Assembly (NCBI RefSeq): GCF_000687475.1
Contig: NC_057317.1
Span: 5,394,501-5,458,500, forward strand
DNA: 64,000 bases
Direction of reading: 5' to 3'
DNA from: Ustilaginoidea virens
Taxonomy: Eukaryota > Ascomycota > Sordariomycetes > Hypocreales > Clavicipitaceae
Shown here: one piece after another, positions 1 through 11,911 of the stretch
Position numbering within the stretch: position 1 is the stretch's first letter
How the letters are laid out: the number at the start of each line of letters is the position of its first letter
Position numbers and translations under genes: made by a program
The notes under the pieces: model-generated
Seen by the model: the letters and a program-made list of their open reading frames with translations, nothing else
Told to the model about the DNA's origin: nothing
Database searches by the model: none

Positions 1-87
1 TTAGTCTATTTATATCCCGATTATAATATATATCGGAGTCCTAGTATAGTCCCGTGACTCCGTCTATTGCCCTTCTTAGGCTAGACA

Positions 88-136
88 CGGGCGCAGCCCG
101 AGTTCTAGCCACATTGTGGCGCGGGCGTAGCCCGAG
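88..136. repeat. Short GC-rich direct repeat inside AT-rich DNA
   Basis: The motif CGGGCGCAGCCCGAG (88-102) recurs as CGGGCGTAGCCCGAG (122-136), differing by one C/T transition. Each copy can fold on itself (CGGGC...GCCCG). It sits just before the ~1.24 kb tandem repeat and stands out as GC-rich in otherwise RIP-like DNA. It may be an end of the repeat element, but that is inference. Confidence 0.6.
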
Positions 137-144
137 CCCGTAAC

Positions 145-1380
145 AGTAATAATATTACTAATAGTAGTAAGAGGCTAAGGCTCTTTAAATATAGAGAAGG
201 GTAAAAGCCCCCCGTTATAGGCTTGCTCTAGAGCTAAAACTCCTTTTTTAATAAATCTAAAGAAATCGACTAAAAATACGATTAAGACTATAGGCATTAT
301 TATTTATATTACGATAGTAAAATTATTTTAGCCTTTTTAGGGAACTAAAGTAACTAGCGTAATAGACCGATATACGGCCTATTAGACCTTATAATACTTA
401 TCTTTATCTACCTACTAAGGTCAGCTATTAAGTTAAAAAATACTAGTAAGCCGCTATACTTACTTCCTAATCGTAAGTAAAGGCCTTCTATAATATTATT
501 ATACTTTCTACCGGTTTGCAGTTTGTAGTATTACATTCGAGAATACAATAAGGCTTCCGCTTTAAAGTATAAGCGAAATAAGCATCTTTAAGCCCTACCT
601 ACTATTAGCAAAAGGCAGATAATAAATAAAGAGAACCTCTCACCCTATTAGTTATAATAATAAGCGGCTATATTAGTACTATAGTATATATAGGGACGAT
701 ACAGCTATTTTCGGGCTAGATTAAGACCTAATTCTAAAATATTTAGCATTTTAAAGAATAAAGGGCATATAAAAGCTTTAGTAGCATAATTAAGGCAGAG
801 CTATATATAAGGGAGTAAAGGAAAATTTTTAATAACTTTTAATAAGGAGCAAAAAGGGAGGAGGAAAAAAATAAAAAGGTAGGGCAAGTAAGGGAGACTT
901 TATACCGCTATATACCCGCACTAGATCACTCGACCGTCTATTAGCTGCCCTAACCTATATTAGATAAAGTCAATAATAATAAAATGCGCGATTTACCGTA
1001 TTACTACTGCCTACCCAATATTAACGTTATCGCTACTACCCCTACCTAATAATACTGCCCACGCCAAACCCGATATATACTCACCCTAGAGCCAACCTAA
1101 TGCCCACTAACGCATACTACTACGCCTATTAAGGTATTCCTACTATTTATACTTTCCTAGCCCTGCCGCTAGACCTAGTCTTACGCGATAGGATACCTCC
1201 TCGTAATATATAGTAAATCCCCTTTGAATTTAAAGGGATACTACCGATTAAGAACGGTATATAGGTTTTCCTCCCGGCACTCGGGTTTTCTATATAGATT
1301 AGGCATAGAGGTATTAGCACTAGGCCAGACAGGGACTCATCCCCTCTAGATAGCTTAGCTAGAGTAATATATATATATAT
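145..1380. repeat. RIP-degraded ~1.24 kb repeat, copy A
   Basis: Copy A of a tandemly duplicated AT-rich unit. It opens with an AGTAATAATATTACTAATAG-like stretch and ends near CTAGATAGCTTAGCTAGAG followed by (TA)n. It aligns along its whole length with 1381-2620; most differences are C/T and G/A transitions. No open reading frame of useful size survives on either strand. No transposase or reverse transcriptase motif is visible, so its class is unknown; a non-autonomous element or a dead DNA transposon would both fit. Confidence 0.75.
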
Positions 1381-2620
1381 AGTAATATTACTAGTAGTAG
1401 TAGGAGGCTAAGGTTCTTTAAACGAAAAAAAGGGCTAAAGCCCCCCGCTATAGGCTTACTCTAAAGCTAAAACCCCTTTCTTAATAAAACTAAAGAAATT
1501 AGCTAAAAATACGATTAGAACTATAAGTACCGATATTTATATTATAAAGGCAGAATCGTTTTAGCCTTTTTAGGGAACTAAGGTAACTGGTATAATAGAC
1601 CGGTATATAGCCTACTAGACTTTATAGTACTCGTCTTTATCTATCTACTAAAGTTAGCTATAAAGTTAAAAGATACTAATAAGCTGCTATACTTACTTCC
1701 TACTTATAAGCAAAAGCCTTTTATAATATAAATATACTCTCTACCGGTTTATAGTTCGTAATATTATACTTAAAAATATAATAAGGCTTCTACTTCAAAT
1801 CATAAGCGAAATAGGCACCCCTAAGTCCTACTTACTATTAGTAAAAAGTAGATAATAATTAAAGAAAACCTTTTACCCTATTAGTTATAATAATAAGCAG
1901 CTATATTGGTACTATAGCATATATAGAGACAATATAGCTATTTTCAAGCTAGACTAAGACCTAACTTTAGAATATTCGGCATTTTAAAGTATAAAAGGTA
2001 TATAAAAGCTATAGTAGCGCAATCGAGACGGAGCTATATATAAGGGAGTAAAGGAAAATTTTTAGTAATTTTTAATAAGGAATAAAAAGGAAAGAGGAAA
2101 AGAAATAAAAAAGTAGGGCAGGTAAAAGAGACTTTATACCACTATATACCTACACTAGATTACTTAACCGTCCGCCAGCTGCCCTAATCTATATTAGATA
2201 AAGTTAATAATAATAAAACGCGCGACTTACTATATTACCGCTGCCTACTTAATATTAATATCACCATTATTACCCCTACCTAATAATACTACTTACGCCG
2301 GACCTAATGCATACCCACCCCAGAGCCAAACCAATAACCACTAATGCAAGCTACCGCGCCTACCGAGGCGTTCCTATTATCTATATTTTCCTAGCCCTAC
2401 TGCTAGACCTAGTCTTACGCAATAGGATACCTCCTTGTAATATATAGTAAATCCCCTTTAAACTTAAAGGGATACTATCGACTGTAGATAATATATAGGT
2501 TTTCCTCCTGGCACTCGGGTTTCCTATATAGATTAGATATAGAGGTATTAATACTAGGCTAGATAAGGACCTATCCCCCCCTAGATAGCTTAGCTAGAGT
2601 AATACATATATATATATTAA
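1381..2620. repeat. RIP-degraded ~1.24 kb repeat, copy B
   Basis: Second copy of the unit at 145-1380, in direct orientation and directly abutting it. Shared landmarks include a start at AGTAATATTACTAGTAGTAG, a central polypurine block, a TAGTAAATCCC stretch, and an end at CTAGATAGCTTAGCTAGAG followed by (TA)n. Divergence is dominated by transitions, as expected when RIP acts on duplicated DNA. It contains no coding potential. Confidence 0.75.
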
Positions 2621-2809
2621 GCGTGCGCTTAAAAAAAATAATACTATATTGCTATAGATTCTTTTGGCCCAAAGGTAGGAGGGGGAGGTTCTAAAGGGGG
2701 AGTAGGATAAAAATAAAGGGGGAAAAAGCAGTAAAGAGAGCAAAAAAAGGGAGAGAGAAGGAGAAGAAAAAGAAGGAAAGAATGCTCTTAACATTAATAT
2801 AATAATTAT

Positions 2810-3180
2810 TAACTAGTTTCGGCTAAAGGGCCTAAAAGATTTGTTTATTCTTAGGACTTCCTATTCCTGCTTTAGAATTGCTATAAGAATTATACGGGGA
2901 CTATATGAGGGCATTTAGTATCTCTTTTAGCTATATTATATCAAAGAGATTAAATAAGCTAAAATTAGTTAAATTGGTCAATATTAAACATCTAGTAAGT
3001 AATTATTTATATAAAGTATAAGTTATCTAGTATAATAGCTATACTATATTAGTTATAGGATAGGCTAGGGCTAAGACTAGGCCTAAATAATGATTTTTAT
3101 CGTTCTATTTATTATCTTATTATTTATAGGAATTGGCTATATAGTAGGATATGCTCAATAACGTATATCTTAGGGTGGTG
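2810..3180 (+). mobile_element. 3' internal remnant of a Ty1/copia-like element
   Basis: AT-rich degraded stretch directly left of the LTR at 3181-3376. Its last part resembles the sequence just before the 3' LTR of the complete element at 47032-52860: both have a TATTATCTT-like run, an AGCTATAT/GGCTATAT...GTAGGATAT block, and a purine-rich end (AGGGTGGTG here, GAGGGGGTG there) that would be the polypurine tract. I therefore read it as the 3' tail of an older, related insertion whose 5' part is not recognisable. No reading frame survives. Confidence 0.55.
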
Positions 3181-3376
3181 TGTCAGCAGAGATATCAGTG
3201 GATTTATATAATTATTAGGAATATTCGGCTAGGATGCGGCATATATAACCGAGAGACCAGTAGCCCCTTAAAGCTACCCCCGTGCCTACTATAAATAGCT
3301 GGTGCTGCAAGTACTAATCAGTCAGTACTTGTTAACCTTCTTACAATATAGTTGTTCTTCTGCAAGTTTCCTGACA
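3181..3376 (+). mobile_element. LTR of a Ty1/copia-like element (196 bp)
   Basis: The segment is bounded by perfect inverted ends TGTCAG and CTGACA, follows a polypurine-like tract, and carries the TATA box TATAAATA (3290-3297) in the context CTACTATAAATAGCTGG. The same context occurs in both LTRs of the element at 47032-52860, so the two belong to related families, although the rest has diverged. Length (196 bp) is close to those LTRs (199 and 201 bp). No 5' partner LTR is in the window. It ends only 170 bp from the stop codon of the P5B ATPase gene. Confidence 0.65.
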
Positions 3377-3546
3377 GCTTGCTAACTCCAAGGAATCTAG
3401 CCACGTTGCTGAAATGCTTCGTATCATATGTAACATAGCCACTCACACCGGTCACAGGGTGCACAGGAGGGCAACATCAAGCTGTCAGTGCCATCACAAG
3501 TACTCCGTACACTTCACCGGTATGGCCCACGGGTCAGCCTCGTCAT

Positions 3547-6500
3547 TTACAAATCCCACATTCTCTCTCGTATCTCTTTATACTGCTTGCGCTTCTTAGC
3601 CTTACCCGTGATTCGTCGCTTCACATGCCCAACCGTCACTGCTATAGGAATGGCGAAGTACTTCTCACAAGTCCAGGCGAGAATAAAATATACTACACCC
3701 AGCAACATGAGAAATAGTTTGAAGTTCAAGTCGATGTGACTGAGCTCCATTAAGTTTTGGACCCATTGAGCGGGCCAAAATATCATGTAAACCGTGACAA
3801 GTAAAGCAACTGCCACCGTTATAGTGAATGGCCCTATGCAGATGTTAGCCACGCGAGTAAGCTTGTGGCCCTTGAATGGCAAAAGTTACAACTTACAATT
3901 GTTCATATTGTTCTCTCTAAATGGTGGCCCGGCATTGAGCGCAATCCCAGAAAATATGTATTCAAAGCAGGAAGACATGAAGAGAGCCGTGTTCTCTGAA
4001 TTTCTTATGTTTGGTTCGTCATGACCAACTTTGGGTGATTTATACCATGATTGCTCTCTCACAGTTAGTAAGGCAATCACTTGGATAAATACGCAGAGCG
4101 CCATAAGTCCAAGGAGAGGGGTCAAGACCTTGCGGGAAATCAGATCAGCAGTTGGTCTTTTGCGACACAAGAATGGCGCAGGACCAGCCCAGCCCATGAA
4201 GACAGCGATAGGTAATATCAGTAGCATATCAATAAAGAGAAACTGAAAGTCCCCCAAGTTAGATGCTTTCGCATATAGGAAGCTCACAGACGTGAACTGT
4301 ATCGCTGAGTACAAACTCATGTACTTGAAACAGCTGAAGCTTGTCACTAGGGCAGCTCTTCCTTCTCTGTCAAATGTGTCAGCACAAGTTGAGAAGTGGA
4401 TTGCCATGGGCGAAGAGCAACAAACCTTATTACTTCAATAACACAGCGAACATCAAAAACACGAGAAGTAAATGGGGCCGCAACAGAGGCTTCGGCCTCT
4501 GAAAGAGATATGCCAACATCCGCAGCTTTCAGAGCTCCGCAGTCATTCGCTCCGTCTCCACAGAAGCCACAGCAGTAGTCAATGCTCTGCAATTTCTCCA
4601 CAAGCTCGTGTTTCTCATCCGGAGACATGCGGGCGAAAACCTTTCCTTGGACGAGAATCTGTTCAACGGAGCACATCAGCTACGCAGGTGAAGTTAAGAG
4701 GGAACCTTTTAACATACCCGTCGCAGAATTTCGGGTGAGGCATAATCCACGATCCAGCGAAAAGCTTCACCGCTTACTGCCAGAGAGTAATTTCGTAAGT
4801 TAGATATATCATATGGAAGAGACACGTCTTCCTCGGGTGGTGCTGGACGTGGCTAAAAGAATGTCAATCGGTCATTCTGCCGGACTATATGGTTTGTATC
4901 GAAACCTACAAGCAAAGTGGAGTTATCTAGACACATCTGGCTGTTGTCAATACTCTCCCACTGCAGTTCTGCCAGTGGATCACGAGCATCGCCTGAGTAC
5001 AGTTAGAATGACTGTTCAACCAATAAAATATTGTACCAAAGTATTTTCTAATTTACCTCGACTGAAACGGGGCACAAAACAGTGTGCCTGTCGATCTAGA
5101 AGCCCACATTCACGGGCCACACTGATAGCTGTTAAGATATTGTCTCCGGTAACCATTACAGAGGCAATGTTGGCTTTGAGTAACTCTTTCAAAACGCCGG
5201 TTGTTGTGGGCTTCAATTTGTTTTCAAAAATAACGAAGCCAATGAAATCAAGGTTACTTTCAACGTCAGCGCGGTTCATCTTTTGCGCCTTGACCCAGCT
5301 AAGTTTGGGTAGGTGCTTCGTAGCACAACCAATCACCCTGTAACCTTTGTGAGTATAGTATGAAAGCAACTCATCGTAGTCGTGGGGAACTTGAGCACGT
5401 CAGTAAATTTCTTCACATTTATCCATCGAGAAGTCAAATTTCACAAAGAGGAATGGAAGCTTACAGCTATCTGGACGACAGATCTCCTTCATCGCTTCGG
5501 GTGCGCCCTTGACGAAAATATCACCATTTTTTTGACCAAACTGTCTTGTAATGACGCTCGCTCGTCGAAGTTGTGATAAAAACTCGAATGACTTCAAAAT
5601 GCCTAACTCAACAACGTTCTGCATCTCCGAATATTAGCGTTTTAATGGCAGTGGTATACTTGGTTCAACAATGTCCATACGTTTGGTGGCCGAGCAACGG
5701 ATGGCGTCAGGCCTCTTTGATCATTGCTTTCACCTTCTCCTGCCCCTTGACTTCCTTCCTCGAAGGACCAGCCGGTAAACTCGAACATTTTCTTATCGAG
5801 TGGGTCCCCAACCAGCTCTCCATCGACGGCTCTCAAAGAGTGACATGTTGCCATGGTGTAGAGGGCGGCTTTCATGGCACCTTTGTTTCCAGTCTCAACA
5901 CGTTTGCTTCCTGATAGGGGCGCTCTCGACAGCAGATCAGTGAAGGTATTGTCGGTTTCTGAGACAATACGTAACCCAAGCACGTCAAGTCCATCTTCTG
6001 TCAGGGTACCTGTTTTATCGAAGCACATGATGTCAAGCTTGCCTCCAACATTGACTCTCTGTGGACTGATGCAAAAGATCTGCTTCTTTTTCAATCGCGA
6101 AAGTGCGAAGCTTGTCCCGATAGTGAGCGTTGCTGGAAGAGCTGGGGGAACAACAATCGTTATCAGATCGAGAGCCCGGGTGATAATCAAATGCCACGCA
6201 AGTTCCATACGCAGGAAATTCACAAAGGATGCAATAAAGCCCAACGCGGCGATGAGGGCCATGATGCTGATGTATCGAAAGGAATCGCGATAAAATTTGA
6301 AGCCCGACGGCTTGGGGAAAAGCATAGACCGTACAAGAGCACCCTTCGTGGTGTTGAACGCCGTCCTGACGACGAGGGCGAGAGCTACTGCGTCACCGTC
6401 CTGATCTTCTTGAGGTCGTCTTGTCCGTATGATCTTTGTGCCACAATATAGGAAGTGACGTGCAATCTCAGGGGCAACGGAGGACGCTGCAAGATCCATC

Positions 6501-8285
6501 ATGCGGAAGGTATCATCTGTGGCAGGAAGTTTGGAAACAGGTACTGACTCGCCTTTTTCTGTCAGTTGATTCTCTGAAGCTCGGTATGTGGCGAGCTCAT
6601 ACCTGTAAGCATACTCTCGTTCACGATGCAGTCTCCAGTAAGCAGGAGGCTATCACTTGGGAACTGCAATAAATTCGGATCGCTCAGTTCATAGATGTCG
6701 CCAGGAACCAAGTCGGTAGATGACACAGACTTCCCTTCAGAAAAATTAGTTACGGTATCGAACGACTCCCTCGGGACGCGAGTGACACATACAGAATCCA
6801 TTACGAAGAACTCGAACATCACACTCAAACCTGGAGATTTCGCGAAGACGTTTCATTGTCTTATGGAATCAGCAAACAGACTGAATAGCCCTGATGCGCC
6901 AACTTACAGCTCGAGTCTCAATTAAGGTTGCCGTTATACTGGCAACAGACATTGTAAATATGCATACTGCATAATAGTAGTATGAATCCAATGACCAAAG
7001 CACCAAACTAGCAATCTGAAATATGTAGAACGGGTGAAGGACCTGGGTCAGACGAGTCAGCTCATAGAAAACTGGCGAGATTCGCAGTAAAAGCCAAGGC
7101 ATGAATTACCTCTTCCACCATTAACTGGGCAACCGTCTTCTGTTCGATATCTATCAAGTTAGAGCCAAATACAACTTCGCGCGCAAACTTCTCATCACTG
7201 CTCAGCCCGGCTCGGACAATTCGGGCATCTGTCCATTCAGGGTCTTTCCATCCCGAAGACATGACAAACTTGTCTTTGGTGGGATGGAAATACAGTCGAA
7301 TATAGCGATAATCCAAAGAGCGCAAATGATCTACAAGGGGATCGTTCTCATCATCAAGACCATATAGGTAAGGTTTTTCTGGTACTCCAAACACGGAAGA
7401 AACGGGTCTTCCATATTCCTGGATTTTTACCTGTATGATGACCAGCTCGCTCCATTGGTTCTCGACGACTGCCCATTGGCAATCTTTCAACGGACAAGAT
7501 CGTCCTACTATGGTGATATACCAGCGTGGCAGCCAGCGGAAAAGCAAATATGCTAGACCTGCGGACAAAAGACATAAGCTTATGTACAATAGAAAACCAA
7601 TTGCACTCGTCCTAAAACCTGCGACGACAATGGTGAGATCTTCGTTTGCCATATAAATCTTCTGGCTGGAACGGCCATTCAGAGGAGCGCTGGTGACTGT
7701 GGCCATACTGTCCCTTCGGAGAAGACGTGCGTGTACGGAGCTTTTTGAAATTGTCGATGAGCAACGTCGAAGCATGTAATCACCAGGCGTGACTGAATAT
7801 TCATTGTCGACAGAGTCATCCTCGACACCAAATTCCAGGTCTCCAATCTCACTCACACTCCGTCGCACGAAAGCTTCATGAAGCCCTGCAAACATGTCTT
7901 GCTCGTCTTCTGCCTGTGGAGATGGCTCGGGCTCCTCATAGTAAGTAAAGCTAGCTGTAGAATCTGTTCGCGCGCGGCGATGCGAGAACGCGGATACACT
8001 GGTCGGCAAACTCTCGCCGACGGGGCCGGAGAAAAGCTTCACACCGCTCAGTTAGCCTACTTGCGTCGATATGTTACTGATTTGCAGAAGTGGGTAGCCG
8101 TTGCCTACCTCATCATGCGCCATTTCAACATCTTCAAAGACGCTTGGGATGCTTTGATTGGAATTGAGCCGGTACATAGTTACTGGCCCATCTGAGCTGC
8201 GTGCTCCGTCTTCATGAGTTCTTCTTCCGCTCCTATCATCGTCCATCTCGGTGAAATGCTTGCCAAGGTCTCCGTAGCATATCAT
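3547..8285 (-). CDS. ypk9: P5B-type cation/polyamine-transporting ATPase (Ypk9/ATP13A2 family)
   Basis: P-type ATPase of subfamily P5B; relatives sit in vacuolar/lysosomal membranes, and animal ATP13A2 exports polyamines. The model has 13 exons: (8285 or 8246)-8109, 8036-7110, 7042-6908, 6859-6793, 6734-6603, 6552-5660, 5618-5465, 5389-5057, 4992-4910, 4852-4718, 4658-4426, 4366-3897, 3833-3547. From the ATG at 8246 they sum to 3987 nt (1328 aa); the ATG at 8285 adds 13 residues. Seen: an N-terminal P5 domain with a hydrophobic pair, VPGD and LTGES actuator motifs, the M4 motif VVPPALP (PPALP marks P5B; P5A has PPELP), the phosphorylation site [10 protein letters not shown] with Asp about 645, [27 protein letters not shown], and C-terminal membrane segments. 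All catalytic motifs are intact. The last intron (63 bp) contains an in-frame TAA. Divergent from the Wapl gene. Confidence 0.9.
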
Positions 8286-8842
8286 CTATATGACGAACAT
8301 TTTCCTTCTTTCTCTTGTTAGTGGGAGGTGCTGGCCTATATGTGAGTATATTTTGCCTTCTTTTGTAATAGGGGCGAAACTTGTTAAAAGCTGTTACATA
8401 CCTCCTGGCTTTCATTGGTGGGATTGTCGAACGCAGCCCCATACTTAAGGACATGCAGCGAGCATTATGGCTTAGGTACTCTAGGTACCTCAGAGGTATC
8501 TATCTTAGTGGACAGCTGAGGAGATTACAGGTACCTACAGGTATATGCTCGTGTATATAATATTTGTCCCTAACAATGCCAGGGCCTCCAGAGTCCAACA
8601 ATGAGTTGCAGCGCCTGGATCCACCATGACCTCAGTTAGTGCCACACTTGAGACCGTTGCTGTGACATTGAGTTGTATTCTCACCTTGCATGATCTAACC
8701 TCCCATACTCCTAAATAGCTGTATATCGGTTTTCATTCTCAGTTGTTGAAGAATCTCGTACTTGTACGAAAGATCGATGTCCTAGATTACTTGTCAATTT
8801 GGCCACGGCCACAACTCATCCCCCATATCTACGATTACTTCT
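8286..8842. promoter_or_regulatory. Shared divergent promoter with GGTACCT-type motifs
   Basis: Spacer of 557 bp between the P5B ATPase (-) and the Wapl gene (+). It holds a cluster at 8470-8545 of CTTAGGTACTCTAGGTACCT and CAGGTACCTACAGGTA-like motifs, also seen in several other intergenic regions of this window. A putative 5'-UTR intron of the ATPase may lie near 8320-8440 (GTATGT donor, CTAAC branch), but I cannot prove it. Confidence 0.4.
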
Positions 8843-11175
8843 TTGCAGACGATGGCATCGCGACATAAAACGAACCCCATCAGCGGTGCGGGCCAGAGAA
8901 AGTTGATAACATATGGCGCGTTTGCACGTAAACGAACATCCAACATGATAGCTGGCCTTGATGCTGAGCCAGGTTGGTCGAAATCTAAGTTTGGTCACTC
9001 TCCCGATGACTCTAGACCACATCACCACAACAGTACACACGAGCCGTCAAACCCATCAAAAACACTTCCTGGCAATCCGCCGAATGCTGCTGTTCGATCT
9101 ACTTTCAAATCATCTGTCGTTGGCTCCTCATTGACTACTGGACAGTTGCGCAAGAGGGATCATGCTACGGCATTTACGTGGAATCATGATCAAGACGTCG
9201 CAATATCAACAGAGCTTCATACCTCGCACTCGCCAGAAAGCGACAAGAGAGATAATATGGAACAGAAAACAAACCTCGATACTACGGTACAACAACCATG
9301 GTTGAGACAGTTTTCGAAAACACACGGTCCAGCTATCACGAACCCCCCATCTTCAGATTTCCTAGTGAAAGGAGTGAGCGAAGGATCAAATATCTCTCGT
9401 TCTCGGCAACGACGACGTTTGATTGATACACTAGCCGCGCAAAGGACATTGCTAGCTGAAGATGCGAATTTCGACGAATCAGAATCACTAAAAGTCTGGG
9501 GGGGGGAAGGACATTTGACAAACGTTCACACAAATTTTTCCATGCCAGACGTACGCACGAGAGCCGTGGACCGCAGGGGTACAACACCGAGCAACAGAAA
9601 AGTCCGATTCACATATAGCCAGTCTCGCAGGATTGTCAATGAGTCACAAACTACGGATGTATTTGAAAGTGCGGGCCGGGGTATTGAGGATGGTCTGGAT
9701 CCCGTCCTGTCGGAACCACTTGCGATGCCAATACCGCCAACAGATGCATTTGTACTTGATGAGTCTGACGCCCAAGAGAATAACGCCCAACCAGCCATCA
9801 AAAGTGTTCACGAGTTACGCCGTGCCGGCGCGAAGAATAGGTTCGCAGACGAAATGGACGACTTAATCTCGAGAATTAGTTTACCGAGTAAGGACTCATC
9901 TCTCATGAGAAGAAATGCTCTGTGTGAACTCGTGCAGAAGCTTCAGCGGAAAGAATTTATGGCCCAATTTCGAGACCATACTTCTCGTGATAGGGTTGCT
10001 CAGGGTGTCGGAAAGGAAGATGATCTTATTTGTGGCTTTGCTCTCGTGTCTGCCCTTCTCTCGTTCCTAACCTCCAGTCCAGCACCCAATTTACTCCGTC
10101 AGCTCGCATGCGATGGTATTGGTAAATTACTGGCGATTCTTCTCCGGGTCGGTGACGACATTGTTACTGTGGCGTCTCAGAAGAGCTTGAACATATCTTG
10201 CGTGTCACGATCATCGGTTGGGGCGGTCAAGGCTATCCTGCAAGGACTACCGATATGGCATGGCTACCGACCTGCCGTAATTTCTCCACGGACTGTGTCG
10301 CTGCAGCTCATGGCGTTGCTTAGCCGTTCTGTCGATGCAGGATTACTAGATCAGATATTGCTAGATTCCCAAGAGGATATCATATCTGTTGCAACATGGG
10401 CGAGCGAAGAAGGCTCCTACAGTGAAGTGGACTACGCCCTTACCGTCTTTACACTTGAGACGCAATCTAGTGCTGGAGTCGCACCAAGACTGAACGGTGA
10501 CGGTGGTCACCCTGCAAGAATCGCTCGACTGCTTTCAAGGGCTTTCCTGCAATGGCCTAGCGGGCGCGCGGAGCTTGACTCCGCGATTCTCAAACTCGCT
10601 CTTAATACCACTAACACGGAAGTTGAAGCCGCCGCTTTTGGGGACCCTGAGCTCTCCACGAGACTAGCCTGCAGCATCGGCGATTTATTCACCGATGTTC
10701 AAGGTGCTATAGTGGCTGGGAAGTTGAAGAGCGAGAAATACGATGAGCTATTGCTGATGCTTGGTGTCATGATTAATATCATGGAGTATTGTCCTTCAGC
10801 ACGAAGTATGGTTGATGCGGAGGCGATAGATGATCTAATTAGACTCTGGCAGGAAAATCAGCAATTTGTTGGAGAGGTAGGTCTTGTGCTCGGACACCTT
10901 GAAATCTTATTCTCTGTTTTCTTTTGGCTGATTTTATACAGGCGGACTCTGTTGAGAAGTCAAAGCTTAGCGTAGTTATCGGGTACCTATCTTTGCTACT
11001 CGGATACATGTGTCTTTCTGACCAGGTCAGAAAGCAGGTCGAGCATTATCTTGGACCAGGCGGGCTACAAACCCTCAGGGGTTCAATCCAACAGTTTGCC
11101 ACTATGTATAAAGCAGTGGATAGCAAGGCCTATTCCCTAGATACTTTGCTGGATGAACTTTGGCAGCTTGGGTAA
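8843..11175 (+). CDS. wapl: Wapl (wings apart-like) cohesin-release factor
   Basis: Nuclear protein of the Wapl/Rad61 family, which opens the cohesin ring and promotes its release from chromatin together with Pds5. Two exons, 8843-10876 and 10942-11175, joined in phase 0 over a 65-bp intron (GTAGGT...ACAG), give 755 aa; the second ATG (8852, MASRHKTNP) is an equally likely start. The N-terminal ~320 residues are polar and low-complexity, as in relatives. From about residue 320 (VHELRRAGAKNRF) a helical Wapl domain follows, with hallmarks such as RRNALCELVQKLQRKEF, GFALVSALLSFL and the C-terminal VVIGYLSLLLGYM. The intron splits the domain near its end; without splicing the protein would end in a hydrophobic nonsense tail. 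No truncation seen. Confidence 0.85.
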
Positions 11176-11615
11176 AAAAATTTCCAAGAAACCAAGAAGT
11201 ACGCCTTGGTTGTCGCATGGACGGTGGTTTAATGCAGCTAAAAAGTACTAGAAAGCTCAATTTGCAACCAGGTAATATTGGATCTCTATGCTGCAATGAC
11301 TTTGATTCGAATACCAAAGCACATCTCATCACTGAATAGACTTGAGCGTCACCTCGACCCCTCCGTCAAAAGACCCCAATTGATCTGTTCTGCCCAAACA
11401 TTGATGCAGATAATCTTCGCTTCCTTTTAAACACAGCCTTACAATCGCCCAGCTGAACTGACACTCATACCCGAAACACCCGCATTAGCATGGGAAGTCC
11501 TACCGCATATATTCCTCCGGGTCGCACAGGACACAGACGACTTCGGCATTCAAATTCTAGGTAGAAGAACCGCGGCAAGATCCCCCGGCTATGGAACCCG
11601 CATTCCTTCCCTGAG

Positions 11616-11713
11616 TAGGAGGTAGGTACCTCCTAGCGGGTAGTAGAAGGTATGAGGAACCTAGCCTAGCACGCCCAAGTGGGTAAGGTACCTAGGAGGT
11701 AGGTACCTCCTAG
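11616..11713. promoter_or_regulatory. Two copies of a palindromic element upstream of the Rheb gene
   Basis: A perfect inverted repeat with arms CTAGGAGGTA and TACCTCCTAG around a GG spacer lies at 11692-11713. A nearly identical copy with 9-bp arms (TAGGAGGTA / TACCTCCTA, same GG spacer) lies at 11616-11635, 76 bp upstream. They are about 200-300 bp before the rhb1 start codon, so a binding site for a dimeric regulator is possible. The function is inferred only from symmetry and position. The rest of the 11176-11911 spacer shows nothing else. Confidence 0.5.
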
Positions 11714-11911
11714 CTTGCATTACGTATTGCTGATGGGGAAAGTTACAGACGACATCTTGATCCTAGGAATTCGACGAAAACGTGTTTGCCGAATCGCGAA
11801 AGCAGCAGTGACGACCGCTATAGCTATAGTTTTTCTTTTGACGAATCAGGTGGCAAAGCTGATTGATATTCCCAAGCCTCCGACCGCCAGTTGGAAATAT
11901 TGGACCTAAAG

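Noticed and set aside
3886..3888. In-frame stop near the P5B ATPase C-terminus, suggesting a pseudogene
   Set aside because: A GTAAGT donor at 3896, a GCTAAC branch and an AG at 3834 define a 63-bp intron that removes the stop and restores the expected NWPF motif. The full model sums to 1328 aa.
4813..5343. 176-codon plus-strand frame opposite the ATPase
   Set aside because: It is a shadow of the minus-strand exons and introns, crossing splice sites, with no recognisable motif.
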